DNA from: Planctomycetota bacterium
GTDB taxonomy: Bacteria > Planctomycetota > Planctomycetia > Pirellulales > PNKZ01
DNA length: 64,000 nt
Direction of reading: 5' to 3'
Assembly: GCA_018242585.1 (NCBI GenBank)
Contig: JAFEBQ010000032.1
Span: 1 to 64,000, forward strand
How positions within the stretch are numbered: the stretch's first letter is position 1; every line of letters begins with the position of its first letter. The notes beneath the pieces were generated by a model. That model was not told the DNA's origin, did not search any database, and saw nothing but the letters and a program-made list of their open reading frames with translations. Made by a program: the position numbers and the translations under genes. Shown here one piece after another: positions 30,696 to 40,356 of this stretch.

Positions 30696-32774
30696 CTACT
30701 TTCCGGAAAGCCGGCCGATGTCCAGGTAGGTGACAAAGACCATCAGCGTCAGGATGAACAGCAGCCCGGCGTACTGGAAGCCGATCATCACGCGCTCGCT
30801 GACCGGCTTGCGGCGGATCCCTTCCAAGGTCAGGAAGACCATGTGCCCGCCGTCGAGGACCGGAATGGGCAGAAAGTTGACCACCGCCAGGTTGGCGCTA
30901 AGCATGGTGCAGAACAGCAAGAAGCTGGCCAGGCCTGCCTGGGCCGCGTAGCCGGCCTGCTTGAAGATTTCGATCGGTCCGCCGAACTGGTTGGCCGGCA
31001 GACGACCTTGGAACAGGCGCTGCAAGACGCGATAGATCAAGAAGACCGAGTCCGTGGCCCGAGCGGCACCCAATTGGACCGCTTCACCGAACGTCTCGCC
31101 CTTTTGCAGCACGGAAACTCGCAGGAACAGAAACCCACGATCGTCCGAAAAACGATGATCGTTCAGCCGCGGAACGAGCGCCACTTTGCGCTCGGTCTTG
31201 TTCGATTCGACCGTCATCTCGATCGGACACGTTGGGTTGATCGATTGCAAAAGTTCATCGTGGAAGTAAGCCCAGTTGAACTTCTGGTCGTCGAACTTGT
31301 AGAGCTGATCTTCCCAGTCCTGATAGTCGTCCTTGGTCTTCTCGGTGCGCGGCCCGACAAAGGCCGACACCAGCCGATCGCCCACCTTGATCTCTGCTTT
31401 ATCCGCCGGGCTGCCCGGCTCAACCGCTTGGACCGTGGACAGGACGCGAAAGGCGACTCCCAGCGCCGGCACTGAAATCGGCGCAGCCGGGCTGATCACG
31501 TCGATCCATTCGGCGGCGCGCAACGTGACCGGCACCGTGCGTGTCGTGGTCTGGCCATCTTTCTCGCGCGAAAGCTCCAACTTCACTTCCTTCGTGCCCA
31601 GTTGTCGCAGGCGCTCGGCCAGCGTCAGCGGATCGCCCGCGGGCTGCCCGTCGATGTTGACGATCCGCTCGCCCACTTCCAGCTTGGCGGCGGCAGCCGG
31701 CGAATTGTTTTGAATGGCGACGATGGGGCCAGCCGTGACGGTGAGCCCGAAATCACGCATCGTTTGCGGCGGCACCGTACACTTGACGTCCGCCACTTTA
31801 TCTCCGTCGGTTCGCTTGACTGACAGCTCCAACGGCTTGTCGGCGTCGCGCAGACAAATCGCCGCGAACTCGGCCTGGTTATGCACGCGCTGGCCGTTGA
31901 CGGCTTCGACGCGATCCTTCGGCTTGAGCGCTGGCGACGCCTGGCTGGCCGCCGAGTGGGGGCGCGCCACCACTTCGTTGCCGAACTCCAACCGATAAGC
32001 CATCGCCACGCCAATCGTCGGCGGCGAATCGGCTTCGCTACGCGGGTGCAGAATGACGGGCCGCGGCTCCTTCTCGCCGGGGAACAGCACGACCGTTTTC
32101 AGATCGTCTTCGACGCGGCTCAGCGAGACGCTTTCTTTCAAGTCGCGGAAGACCTGGCTTCGCTTGCCGCCGATTTCGAGGAACTTGGCCCCCAGCGGCA
32201 AACCAACTTGCCACGACGTAGTGCCCGGCACGGTTCCGCCGACGACGTTGGCGATTTCTTCCACGCCCAGCCCGTAGGCGATCGTTGCCATCACGTACGC
32301 GAAGATCAGGTTCATGATCACGCCGGCCGAGATGATCGCCATCCGCTGCGGCACCGTCTTGGCCAAGTAGCTGCGCGGGTCGTGCGCCACGGGCGATTCG
32401 GATGTGGGCTCGGCCGGCAAGTCGCCGTGCGGCACATGATGCTCGTCCCCTTGCCGCGAGCGATCCATTTCGTCGGCCATGTTCTGGGGATTGTCGTCCT
32501 GCCCCAGCATCTTCACGTAACCGCCGAATGGGATCACGCCGATGCCGTACTCGGTTTCGCCCCAGCGGAAACGCGCGAAGCGCAGCCCGTAGGGATCGAA
32601 GCCCAGGTAGAACTTCTCGCACTTCACGCCGCACCACTTGGCGACCAGGAAGTGCCCCAGCTCATGGACGAAAATGACGAACCCCAAGCCGGCGACGACC
32701 GAGGCCATCAGGGGCCAATTGGCCGGGGTGAAGAACCACAAAACCTTGTCCGACAGCGATGCGATCAAGTACAT
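30696..32774 (-). CDS. rseP: Site-2 protease RseP with multiple PDZ domains
   Basis: A 692-residue intramembrane metalloprotease. The zinc site HELGH is at 37-41 in the first membrane helix, and the second metal motif NFLPIPVLDGGH lies near the C-terminus (about residue 635). At least two PDZ-like domains lie between (VNGQRVHNQAEF and VNIDGQPAGDPLTL); the periplasmic part is longer than in E. coli RseP (about 450 residues). It would cleave anti-sigma factors or signal-peptide remnants in the membrane. The ATG at 32774 overlaps the dxr stop by 10 bases; a TTG at 32804 is possible but less likely. Operon with dxr and the HAD gene. Confidence 0.93.
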   Translation of the reverse strand: MYLIASLSDKVLWFFTPANWPLMASVVAGLGFVIFVHELGHFLVAKWCGVKCEKFYLGFDPYGLRFARFRWGETEYGIGVIPFGGYVKMLGQDDNPQNMADEMDRSRQGDEHHVPHGDLPAEPTSESPVAHDPRSYLAKTVPQRMAIISAGVIMNLIFAYVMATIAYGLGVEEIANVVGGTVPGTTSWQVGLPLGAKFLEIGGKRSQVFRDLKESVSLSRVEDDLKTVVLFPGEKEPRPVILHPRSEADSPPTIGVAMAYRLEFGNEVVARPHSAASQASPALKPKDRVEAVNGQRVHNQAEFAAICLRDADKPLELSVKRTDGDKVADVKCTVPPQTMRDFGLTVTAGPIVAIQNNSPAAAAKLEVGERIVNIDGQPAGDPLTLAERLRQLGTKEVKLELSREKDGQTTTRTVPVTLRAAEWIDVISPAAPISVPALGVAFRVLSTVQAVEPGSPADKAEIKVGDRLVSAFVGPRTEKTKDDYQDWEDQLYKFDDQKFNWAYFHDELLQSINPTCPIEMTVESNKTERKVALVPRLNDHRFSDDRGFLFLRVSVLQKGETFGEAVQLGAARATDSVFLIYRVLQRLFQGRLPANQFGGPIEIFKQAGYAAQAGLASFLLFCTMLSANLAVVNFLPIPVLDGGHMVFLTLEGIRRKPVSERVMIGFQYAGLLFILTLMVFVTYLDIGRLSGK

Positions 32775-33928
32775 ACCCAACGTGATATCTCCTGGCGCGC
32801 CCAAGCGTCGAGTTCAAGCAACCGCTCGAGCGACGGCGACGATTCAAAGTGATGATGTTCCAGCACGCTCCGACAGGCCGGAACGATCTCGGTAAATCTT
32901 AGCTCGCCCGCCAAAAAAGCCGCTACCGCGGCTTCGTTAGCGGCATTGACAACTGCACCGGCTGTACCGCCGGCACGGGCCACTTCGTGCCCTAACAAAA
33001 GGGCCGGAAAACGCTCCACATCCGGTGGTTCCAATTCCAGGCGCTGTCCGCGGGTCCAATCGACCCGGGCCGCCGGTCCAACCGTCCGATTCGGCCAATT
33101 CAGCGCATACTGAATGGGCAATTTCATGTCCGGCGGGCTCAGTTGGGCAATCACCGAACCATCGACGAACTCGACCAGGGCGTGGATCACCGATTGGGGG
33201 TGAACCATCACCGAAATCCGATCGACGTCGATGTCGAACAGCCAGCGGGCTTCGATGATCTCGAGCGCCTTGTTCATCATCGTGGCCGAGTCGACCGTAA
33301 TCTTGGGTCCCATCCGCCAATTGGGATGGGCCAGCGCCTGTTCGACCGTCACGTGTTCGAGTTGTTCCCGGCTGTAGGTCCGGAAGGGGCCGCCGCTGGC
33401 CGTCAGGACGATCCGCTCGACCTCCTGTGATCGACCGGCCTGCAGGGACTGGAACACGGCACTATGTTCGCTGTCGACGGGCAAAAGGCGGGCGTTGCGC
33501 CGCCGGGCCAGGTCCATCATCAGCGGGCCAGCCACCACCAGCGTCTCTTTATTGGCCAGGGCCACGGTCTTGCCGGCGTCGAGCGCGGCCCACGTGCTGC
33601 GCAAGCCGGCGCTGCCGACGATGGCCGATAAGACAACATCGACCTCGGGCTGGCGCACCAACTGCTCGAACGTCTCGGCCCCGGTGTGAACCTTGACGCC
33701 CAGGGGCAGATCGGACCAGTCTTGCCGCGCGGCGGCCGATGGATCGGCCACGGCGACCCAAGCGGGCATGTGCTGTCGCGCCTGCTCGGCCAGCAATTGA
33801 GTGCTGCTGCAAGCAGCCAGGCCGGCGGCACGGAGCGTCCCGTGCGAAGCGGCGATCACCTCGAGCGCATTGCGACCAATGCTCCCGGTCGAGCCGAGTA
33901 CCGCGACTTGCCTTGCTTCGCTGGGCAT
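32765..33928 (-). CDS. dxr: 1-deoxy-D-xylulose-5-phosphate reductoisomerase
   Basis: A 387-residue Dxr/IspC, making 2-C-methyl-D-erythritol 4-phosphate with NADPH in the MEP isoprenoid pathway. The NADPH loop GSTGSIGRNAL is at 12-22. Metal and substrate residues are in VDSEHSAVFQSL, ASGGPFR and HPNWRMGPKITVDSATMMNKALE. It overlaps rseP, a common neighbour of dxr in many bacteria. The start ATG lies opposite a 489-base gene-free stretch. Confidence 0.95.
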   Translation of the reverse strand: MPSEARQVAVLGSTGSIGRNALEVIAASHGTLRAAGLAACSSTQLLAEQARQHMPAWVAVADPSAAARQDWSDLPLGVKVHTGAETFEQLVRQPEVDVVLSAIVGSAGLRSTWAALDAGKTVALANKETLVVAGPLMMDLARRRNARLLPVDSEHSAVFQSLQAGRSQEVERIVLTASGGPFRTYSREQLEHVTVEQALAHPNWRMGPKITVDSATMMNKALEIIEARWLFDIDVDRISVMVHPQSVIHALVEFVDGSVIAQLSPPDMKLPIQYALNWPNRTVGPAARVDWTRGQRLELEPPDVERFPALLLGHEVARAGGTAGAVVNAANEAAVAAFLAGELRFTEIVPACRSVLEHHHFESSPSLERLLELDAWARQEISRWVCT

Positions 33929-34417
33929 GAAGAACCGTGGGAAAAGATCAAACTCGCGTCAGCGCGCCACCTGCTGGGCGGCACGCCAAAACCAATCGCC
34001 ACAAGCCATTCGGCACGTTAGCCGAGCATGGCCAGTCCCCTGGGGACCAGGGCGAGCGCGGCATTCTAGCTTGCCCCGCGCAAGGCAAACAACCCAATCA
34101 TACCGGTTATGCGGGCCACCGGCGCGATGCCGCAAACTGTCAAGTTGGTGAATGTTGACCCCCGCCGAGCGTTACAACCTAAATATTCCCATGCGATTGC
34201 CGTCGCCAAGCACTTCTAAGCGTGGTACTCGGGGTGGTCAACGCAGGAATTCGTTGGATAATGGGATGATTCGCTGGGTCGCGCTGGTGCTCGGCAGTTG
34301 CGTCGCGCCCCACGGCGGTGCTAGCAACTTCGGTGAGGACGGCGCGCAGCGGGCTGTTCGACAAACGGCCAATTTCATTGTTCCTTTTCCAGGCATTGAC
34401 GGTTGCAAAGAAACTCT
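33929..34417. other. Gene-free stretch between dxr and ftsH
   Basis: 489 bases between divergent genes. Promoters for dxr and ftsH must be here, but no strong -35/-10 pair was recognised. A small palindrome (CCAGTCCCCTGGGGACCAGG near 34031-34050) is present. No supported small gene. Confidence 0.4.
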
Positions 34418-36502
34418 ATGGATTCACCTCGCCCCGATCCTTCGCGCGGTTCCGAAAAGAAGACTCCTCCGGTCGGGAACAATTTGCTCTGGCTGTTGCT
34501 GCTGGCCGGCGGCATGGTGCTGTTTGTCTTGTATGTCTGGAACCCACGCCAGGAAATCGAGGTTCCCTATGGCAAACTCGGCGAGTTGATCGCCCAAGGA
34601 GCGCCCAGCCGCAACCAGAACGCGGCCATCGAGGTCAATGACAAGCTCGAAAATGAACCGGTCAAGGTGATCTATTCGCGGCTGGCCGAGTTGAAGGTCG
34701 GCACCGCCGAAATCTCCGGCAAGATCGACCGCCGCATTCAAAGTCGCGGCGACGTCCAGGGAAAAAATCCGGCGGGCAAGGTCTTTGACCAGCAAGAACA
34801 GATCGCCTTCCGCACGCCGCGGCTGGGCTTTGAAAACGACGGCGGCCGGTTCGAGCAACTGCTGCGCGACAACGGCTTCACCGATTTCAGCGGCGAAGAA
34901 GCGGCCGGCGCGCTGCGCAACTATGTGCCGATGTTGATCATCACCGGCGCCATGATCGGCGTGCTGTTGTGGATGATGCGCCGCATTGGCGGGGCCGGCT
35001 CGCCCATGGCCTTTGGCCGCAGCCGCGGCAAACTCTATGCCCAGGAAGACATCGGCGTCACGTTTGACGATGTGGCCGGCGTCGAAGAGGCGGTCGAAGA
35101 GCTGCGCGAAGTCGTCGAGTTCCTCAAGAACCCGGAAAAGTTTCAGATCCTGGGCGGGCGCATTCCCAAGGGGGTGCTCTTGGTCGGGCCGCCGGGCACC
35201 GGCAAGACCTTGCTGGCCAAGGCGATCGCCGGCGAGGCGGGCGTGCCGTTCTTCAGTCTGTCGGGCTCGGACTTTGTCGAAATGTTCGTTGGCGTCGGTG
35301 CCGCGCGTGTTCGCGACATGTTCCAACAGGCCGAAGGCAAGGCCCCCTGCATCATCTTCATCGACGAACTTGACGCCCTGGGCAAAACCCGCGGCACCAG
35401 CGTCGTCGGCGGGCACGATGAACGGGAACAGACCCTGAACGCCTTGCTGGTCGAAATGGACGGCTTCAACAGCAACAGCGGCGTGATCGTGCTGGCCGCG
35501 ACCAACCGGCCCGAAACGCTCGACCCCGCCCTGCTCCGCCCGGGCCGCTTTGACCGTCACGTGCTGGTCGATCGCCCCGACGTCCGCGGCCGTGAACAGA
35601 TTCTGGATGTACACGTCAAGAACGTCAAAATCGACGCCGCGGTCAACCTGAAAGAAGTCGCCCGCATTACCTCGGGCTTTGTGGGGGCCGACCTGGCCAA
35701 CCTGGTCAACGAGGCGGCCTTGCTCGCCGCGCGCAAGAGCAAGTCGGCCGTCGGCATGGAAGAGTTCAACGAAGGAGTCGAGCGCGTCACAGCCGGCCTC
35801 GAAAAGAAACAGCGGATCATCCTGCAAGAAGAGAAGCAACGCGTCGCCTACCACGAAAGCGGACACGCCCTGGTGGCGTACAGCCTGCCGAACACCGATC
35901 CGGTACACAAGGTTTCGATCATTCCGCGCGGCTTGGGCGCGCTGGGCTACGTGATGCAGCGCCCCGAAGGGGATCGCTACCTGATGACCCAGGCCGAACT
36001 CGAAAGCCGCATCCAAGTCCTGCTGTCCGGCACGATTGCCGAAGAGATGGTCTTCAGCGACGTGTCGACCGGCGCGCAAAACGATCTGGAGCGAGCCACC
36101 GAGATTGCCCGCAGCATGGTCATGGACTATGGCATGAGCCGGCTGGGTCGCGTGGCTTATCGCGAGAGCGGCCGCTCCGCGTTTCTGCCGGGTGCTGACG
36201 CCGGCCCGCGCGAACGAAGCCACAGCGAGCAGACCGCGCGCGAAATCGACCAGGAAGTCGGCTCGATCATCAACACGGGCTTGGACCGCGTACGACACAT
36301 TCTCGAAACGCGCCGCCCGGCGCTCGAAGCCTTGGCCCAGCGGTTGATCGAGCGCGAGGTGATCGACGCGGACGAGTTGAAGCAGATCATCGAGGCCAAT
36401 GCTCCCGGCCCCTGGGTCGTGCCCGGCACGACGACCGTGAAGCCGCGGCTGGTGGCGAACAAAGAAACGATCACCGACGCCGACATTGCCGAAGGTGGTT
36501 GA
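34418..36502 (+). CDS. ftsH: ATP-dependent zinc metalloprotease FtsH
   Basis: A 694-residue membrane AAA protease. The first membrane helix is at about 22-41 and the second at about 170-187, with an extracytoplasmic domain between. Walker A GPPGTGKT is at 257-264, Walker B FIDELDAL at 314-321, [12 protein letters not shown] near 374-382 and the zinc site HESGH at 479-483. It degrades membrane and unfolded proteins. The ATG at 34418 was chosen; an upstream TTG at 34403 adds five residues. It is monocistronic. Length is slightly above the average for the family because of an extended linker. Confidence 0.95.
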   Translation: MDSPRPDPSRGSEKKTPPVGNNLLWLLLLAGGMVLFVLYVWNPRQEIEVPYGKLGELIAQGAPSRNQNAAIEVNDKLENEPVKVIYSRLAELKVGTAEISGKIDRRIQSRGDVQGKNPAGKVFDQQEQIAFRTPRLGFENDGGRFEQLLRDNGFTDFSGEEAAGALRNYVPMLIITGAMIGVLLWMMRRIGGAGSPMAFGRSRGKLYAQEDIGVTFDDVAGVEEAVEELREVVEFLKNPEKFQILGGRIPKGVLLVGPPGTGKTLLAKAIAGEAGVPFFSLSGSDFVEMFVGVGAARVRDMFQQAEGKAPCIIFIDELDALGKTRGTSVVGGHDEREQTLNALLVEMDGFNSNSGVIVLAATNRPETLDPALLRPGRFDRHVLVDRPDVRGREQILDVHVKNVKIDAAVNLKEVARITSGFVGADLANLVNEAALLAARKSKSAVGMEEFNEGVERVTAGLEKKQRIILQEEKQRVAYHESGHALVAYSLPNTDPVHKVSIIPRGLGALGYVMQRPEGDRYLMTQAELESRIQVLLSGTIAEEMVFSDVSTGAQNDLERATEIARSMVMDYGMSRLGRVAYRESGRSAFLPGADAGPRERSHSEQTAREIDQEVGSIINTGLDRVRHILETRRPALEALAQRLIEREVIDADELKQIIEANAPGPWVVPGTTTVKPRLVANKETITDADIAEGG

Positions 36503-36551
36503 GACACGGGCGGCCGAGATTCACGGCTTCAACTTTCGCCGCGGCAGTCCT

Positions 36552-36615
36552 GTAGGTCAGGCCTTGGCCTGACGAAGTTGTGCGCACAATCGTGTCAGGC
36601 CAAGGCCTGACCTAC
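36552..36615. repeat. Perfect 22-base inverted repeat downstream of ftsH
   Basis: The arms GTAGGTCAGGCCTTGGCCTGAC (36552-36573; 22 bases, each itself partly palindromic) and its complement (36594-36615) enclose 20 bases. It may end ftsH transcription, or be a mobile palindromic repeat. Confidence 0.8.
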
Positions 36616-36646
36616 ACCTGCAAGTGCGGATACGCAGAGGCTGTGC

Positions 36647-36892
36647 TTACCAACTGAGTGCCCCATCTGAAAGCAGGGCGAACTCTCGTGGTTCCTCCCA
36701 ACAATCCGTGGTCAGCTGCAAAAGCAGAAAGTCGCCTTGGTCAATTGCCGCAATCAGTTGAATTGAGCGTACGCTGAATCGTTCTTTCAGGTGAAGACAA
36801 ATTTGATCTTCGGCGTCGAAACCCTTGCCGCCCGCCCAATCTTGGACCGCTTGCTTCGTGATCACATCCGCGTAGGTAATGCAAGATTCCAT
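36647..36892 (-). CDS. Small hypothetical protein
   Basis: An 81-residue reading frame with lower GC than its neighbours (MESCITYADV at the start, CWEEPREFALLSDG at the end). It contains a central LHLKERFSVRSIQLIAAIDQGDF. No ribosome site is strong. It may be an immunity-like or other small orphan; no family recognised. It is flanked by palindromic repeats on both sides. Confidence 0.45.
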   Translation of the reverse strand: MESCITYADVITKQAVQDWAGGKGFDAEDQICLHLKERFSVRSIQLIAAIDQGDFLLLQLTTDCWEEPREFALLSDGALSW

Positions 36893-36946
36893 TATTATTA
36901 CCCCTTCCCGAAGTCACGGAATGTCGGATGCCGCGGGATCTGAACC

Positions 36947-37030
36947 GGGTGCCATGCTCAAACTTCTTGTTTGATCATGCGAAGCGCTGACACGGCATGC
37001 TCAAGCCTTAAGGGCTTGAGCATGGCACCC
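36947..37030 (+). repeat. Nested palindromic repeat, copy 1
   Basis: It begins GGGTGCCATGCTCAA, has a middle ATCATGCGAAGC, and ends in a palindrome CATGCTCAAGCC-TTAA-GGGCTTGAGCATG followed by GCACCC. The outer ends GGGTGCCATGCTCAA and TTGAGCATGGCACCC are inverted copies. A second copy lies at 39510-39597 in the same orientation. Confidence 0.8.
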
Positions 37031-37085
37031 CCTGGCGCTTCCGAGAGTCGAGAATTGCTCTCATTCACACTATGGCGCAACAAAA

Positions 37086-37110
37086 AGCCCCCGGTCAATG
37101 ACCGGGGGCT
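37086..37110 (-). terminator. Intrinsic terminator of the DUF11 protein gene
   Basis: AGCCCCCGGTCA and its complement TGACCGGGGGCT are separated by a single A; on the minus strand the stem is followed by TTTTTG. It lies 40 bases after the stop of the leftward gene at 37150. Confidence 0.85.
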
Positions 37111-37149
37111 AATAAGGCGTCATTCTCTTTCTCGGTGACTCGCTCGCCA

Positions 37150-39306
37150 TTACTGGCCGGCCGAGTCGGCGGCATAGAACAGCGTGCTGAGTTGATGCGT
37201 CAATCGAGCGCCGGTCGACTTGCACGACAGCTCGACGCGCATCTGGTGGTTCCCTTCCTTGGCCGACTTGGCGGTGATCTTGTAGATCGTCTCGCCGTTG
37301 GCCGCCAGGGTGGCGATCGGGCGGAACGTCACGTTGCCGGCCTCAATCTGGTGCAGGCCCCCTTCGACCTGCGTGGCTTCGAGCCCGTCGCTGAAGTACG
37401 CCACGACTTCGACCTCTTCGGCGCTCTTGGTGCCGCGATTGCGGACGCGCACCGTGTAGGTCACCGTGTCGCCCACCGGAATGGGGCCCGGCGTGTCCGA
37501 GACATCCATCGCCAAGTCGGCCATCGCCAAGACTTGCGTGCTGGCGCTGGCCACCGTGCGCAGGTCTCCGTCGCCCACGACTTGCGCTTCGATCCGATTT
37601 GAACCGGTGTGCTTGAGCAGGTACTTGCATTGCAGGACTTGCTCGCTGCCCGGTTGCAGATAATCGACCGTCCACGCAACTTCGCCCGAGCGGCTGTCGG
37701 TGCGGCCACCCTGGCCGGCCGAAACCAACTCGGCGCCGCTGGGGAGCAGCGCGGTTACCTTGACCCCCTTGGCCGGGGCGTCGCCTGGATTGGTGACATG
37801 GATTTCAGCCGCCACCGGCGTGCCGGCGTAGTGAACCTTGGGAGCGGCGACCGTCGCGGCCAATTGCGCGCGGCGGACCAGCACCGCCACCGCCGCGTCG
37901 GCCTTCAGGCCGCCGTCGCCAGTGACCTCGGCCCGAATGTTCAACTGGCCGGCCTGGCGGGCGGTCAATTCGATTTCGATCGCCGTGTTCGTGCCGGCCT
38001 TCAACGTGCCGACTCGATGCGTGGCAGTCGCGCCGTCCTGGGCATGAATCGGCAACAGGTGGATCATCACGTCGTCGGCGTCGCCGGTGCCAGGATTGCT
38101 GACCGTCAGTTTGTACAGTTGTTGTTCGCCGTAGTGGACTTCCGACGGCCCCGAGATCGCCATCTGCAACTTCGGTTCCTCGACTTCCACCGTGGCTTGC
38201 GAGGCGGGCGGCGCACAGGTCCAGCGGACCACCAGATCGAACGGCTGGCTGCGGCGCGGCACGATCTTCAGCGTCAGATCCTGCTGTGACTGCGGGGCCA
38301 ACGTATTCAGCTTCCATTGCAAGCCGGCTTCGGGCTGATCGGCGGCGACGCCGGCGGTTCCGAGCGGCGCTCGGGCATCGACGATTTCGGCCCAGGCCGG
38401 GATCGAGACGAACACCGTGACGTCATTGGCGACCGATTCGCCGCTGTTCTTCAGGCTGACCGTGTAAGTCGCCTCCTTGCCGACCGCGATCTTGCGCGGG
38501 CCGACCGTATCGACGCTCAGGTTTGGGCTCTTGCGCGACATGACCAGCCGATCGTTGGTCTTGGGCTGTTCGATCGGGCGCGAGGCGCTGGCGTGATCAA
38601 CGCTGGGTGTCTTGCGCGGCGGCGCGGCCAGGTGATCGTTCGTCGTCAGGGGGGCTAACTGCTGGCTGCGGGCCAATCGCTGGGGCGGCGTGGAAGTCGT
38701 GGTGGTGGCGGCCGGGGTACGGCGGCTGCTGGGCGTGCTGGCGGTCGATTCGAGCACTGTAGGAACTGGCTTGGCCGCGGGCGATGTTTCGGTGTCGGCG
38801 CTGTCACCGATCCAGGCTTGCTTCTTTTCGACTTGCGTGGGTGCCTTGGGCTTGGGAGCTTCAAATGTCGTGCCGGCCGAGCGGCGCGATGAATTGCCAG
38901 CAATGCGTGGCGTTGAGTTGAGCGGCGTCTCGGCGTCTGGCGACTCCTGGTCTGGCGCGGCGCCCGGCTCGGCCGTGTCCTCGAGCGGAGTCGCGACGTG
39001 TGGCGTCCCCACACGACGTTGTGAAGGGGGCACGGTCCCTGGCGGATTTACCTTGGGACCAGTGCCGGTCGTTTTCTTCGACGCGGCCGAGTAAGCGCCG
39101 CGCGACGTGGTGCCGCTGTTGCGGCCATTGGCCGATTGTTCATTTTGCGGCGGCCCGCTGGGCGAGACGCTGAACAGCGACCGGCCAAACTTTTGCAGTC
39201 GATCGCCGAACGGTTGGCGTGGCTCGATTTCGGTTACCTGTTGCGCCCAAGCGCCTCCAGCCGTCAGAGCAACGAGGGTCGCGGCAAGCAAAGCACGGCG
39301 GTTCAT
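37150..39306 (-). CDS. Secreted DUF11-repeat surface protein
   Basis: A 718-residue exported protein. A signal peptide (MNRRALLAATLVALTAGGAWA) is followed by a long Pro/Ser/Thr-rich low-complexity part (about 40-260), then about four DUF11/CARDB-like Ig modules. Each module has the pattern G...YTV.V.N.G...A..V.V, as in ATYTVSLKNSGESVANDVTVFV and DTVTYTVRVRNRGTKSAEEVEVV. Proteins of this design occur in planctomycete envelopes, similar to OmcB-like proteins; an adhesive or cell-wall role is an inference. Flanked by repeat copies and ended by a strong terminator. Confidence 0.85.
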   Translation of the reverse strand: MNRRALLAATLVALTAGGAWAQQVTEIEPRQPFGDRLQKFGRSLFSVSPSGPPQNEQSANGRNSGTTSRGAYSAASKKTTGTGPKVNPPGTVPPSQRRVGTPHVATPLEDTAEPGAAPDQESPDAETPLNSTPRIAGNSSRRSAGTTFEAPKPKAPTQVEKKQAWIGDSADTETSPAAKPVPTVLESTASTPSSRRTPAATTTTSTPPQRLARSQQLAPLTTNDHLAAPPRKTPSVDHASASRPIEQPKTNDRLVMSRKSPNLSVDTVGPRKIAVGKEATYTVSLKNSGESVANDVTVFVSIPAWAEIVDARAPLGTAGVAADQPEAGLQWKLNTLAPQSQQDLTLKIVPRRSQPFDLVVRWTCAPPASQATVEVEEPKLQMAISGPSEVHYGEQQLYKLTVSNPGTGDADDVMIHLLPIHAQDGATATHRVGTLKAGTNTAIEIELTARQAGQLNIRAEVTGDGGLKADAAVAVLVRRAQLAATVAAPKVHYAGTPVAAEIHVTNPGDAPAKGVKVTALLPSGAELVSAGQGGRTDSRSGEVAWTVDYLQPGSEQVLQCKYLLKHTGSNRIEAQVVGDGDLRTVASASTQVLAMADLAMDVSDTPGPIPVGDTVTYTVRVRNRGTKSAEEVEVVAYFSDGLEATQVEGGLHQIEAGNVTFRPIATLAANGETIYKITAKSAKEGNHQMRVELSCKSTGARLTHQLSTLFYAADSAGQ

Positions 39307-39627
39307 GATCGACGTCCTTGGACGAATTCGGTATGGATGCCCCTACGGACCTTCCCCGTATCATTGGGAAGTTATCGACCGTGACGATTGGCGAGATTAG
39401 TACGATTGTTCGCGTCAGTAAAACTTGCGCTAATTTGCGGCGCAAGCGGCGACAGCAGCTAGCGAGTTAGGGCCGTCGAAAACACGACTGCCAAGCGAAC
39501 GCTGGTATTGGGTGCCATGCTCAAGGCCCCCCCAAGGCTTGAGCATGCGAAGCCCGCACAGGCATGCTCAAGGCTTAAGGCCTTGAGCATGGCACCCGCG
39601 CCGTGAGGGAGTCCAATCAAAGCAGGA
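39307..39627. other. Gene-free stretch with palindromic repeat
   Basis: 321 bases between two leftward genes. Most of it after 39510 is repeat copy 2. The promoter of the DUF11 gene is presumably between 39310 and 39470 on the minus strand; no clear boxes were picked out. Confidence 0.4.
39510..39597 (+). repeat. Nested palindromic repeat, copy 2
   Basis: Same architecture and orientation as the copy at 36947-37030: GGGTGCCATGCTCAAG at the left, TTGAGCATGCGAAGC in the middle, then CATGCTCAAGGC-TTAA-GGCCTTGAGCATG and GCACCC. The two copies lie on either side of the DUF11 protein gene. Confidence 0.8.
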
Positions 39628-40200
39628 CTACTCGCCCAACGAGTGCGGCACTCGCGACATGGCCGATGCTTCGCCGAGCGCGCGGAGCGTCGTGTTGAGG
39701 AAGGTGCTGGACAGAAAGCCCAGCAAGCCCCCGAGTGCCGTCGCGCTCGCCCCGCCGACGACCAGCCCGCCGTAGCCGAGCGCGTCTTCGTACAACAGCC
39801 ACAGGGCCAGCAACCCCGCTGTCGCTCCCAGCGTCGCCCCCAGGCCAACGCCCAGCAGGACGGACCAACCCAAAGGCCGGCGCGAGCCCAGCCGTGTAAC
39901 CGGGGCGAATCGAATGCCCGCCGTCGCCGAGGGCTGGGGGCCGTCGTCGCTCGACCGCTCGTGTCGATCTTTCAGTCGGGTGCCAAAGGCGTTGCCGGCG
40001 ACATGAGCTGCCACCAGCAGGGCGCTCCACAGCAACAACGTGGCCCAGACCGCCCCCAGCAGGTGCAGCACCAGCCAGCCAACGCTCAGAACTTCCAGCA
40101 GGGTCAGCCAGTTGCGCAACGACGCGAGCGATGGCCAGCGCCGCGGGCGTGGCGTGCGATCGCTCACCTCGGTCGAACTAGGGGAACTTGCCAGGCTCAT
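39628..40200 (-). CDS. Hypothetical membrane protein
   Basis: A 190-residue protein with a Pro/Arg-rich start and four predicted membrane helices: about 32-47, 50-66, 112-135 and 142-165 (Gly/Ala/Leu rich, e.g. LGVGLGATLGATAGLLALWLL). No family recognised. It is divergent from the SMP-30 gene. Confidence 0.65.
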   Translation of the reverse strand: MSLASSPSSTEVSDRTPRPRRWPSLASLRNWLTLLEVLSVGWLVLHLLGAVWATLLLWSALLVAAHVAGNAFGTRLKDRHERSSDDGPQPSATAGIRFAPVTRLGSRRPLGWSVLLGVGLGATLGATAGLLALWLLYEDALGYGGLVVGGASATALGGLLGFLSSTFLNTTLRALGEASAMSRVPHSLGE

Positions 40201-40356
40201 CGTTCGTCGGCCTTTCCATCAGCCGACCCTCCGCCCAGGGCCGGCTTTGATCTGGGCATTTTACATCCCCCAAGGCCAAACGATAAAGTAATCGCTCGGC
40301 GAATTAACCTGGTTCGATTTTGACCAACTCACATCACCCCTCAAGGCGAAGCTGGC

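Noticed and set aside
34424-36298. 624-residue open frame opposite ftsH
   Set aside because: Complement of a conserved gene in high-GC DNA; its sequence shows no family and mirrors the codon bias of ftsH.
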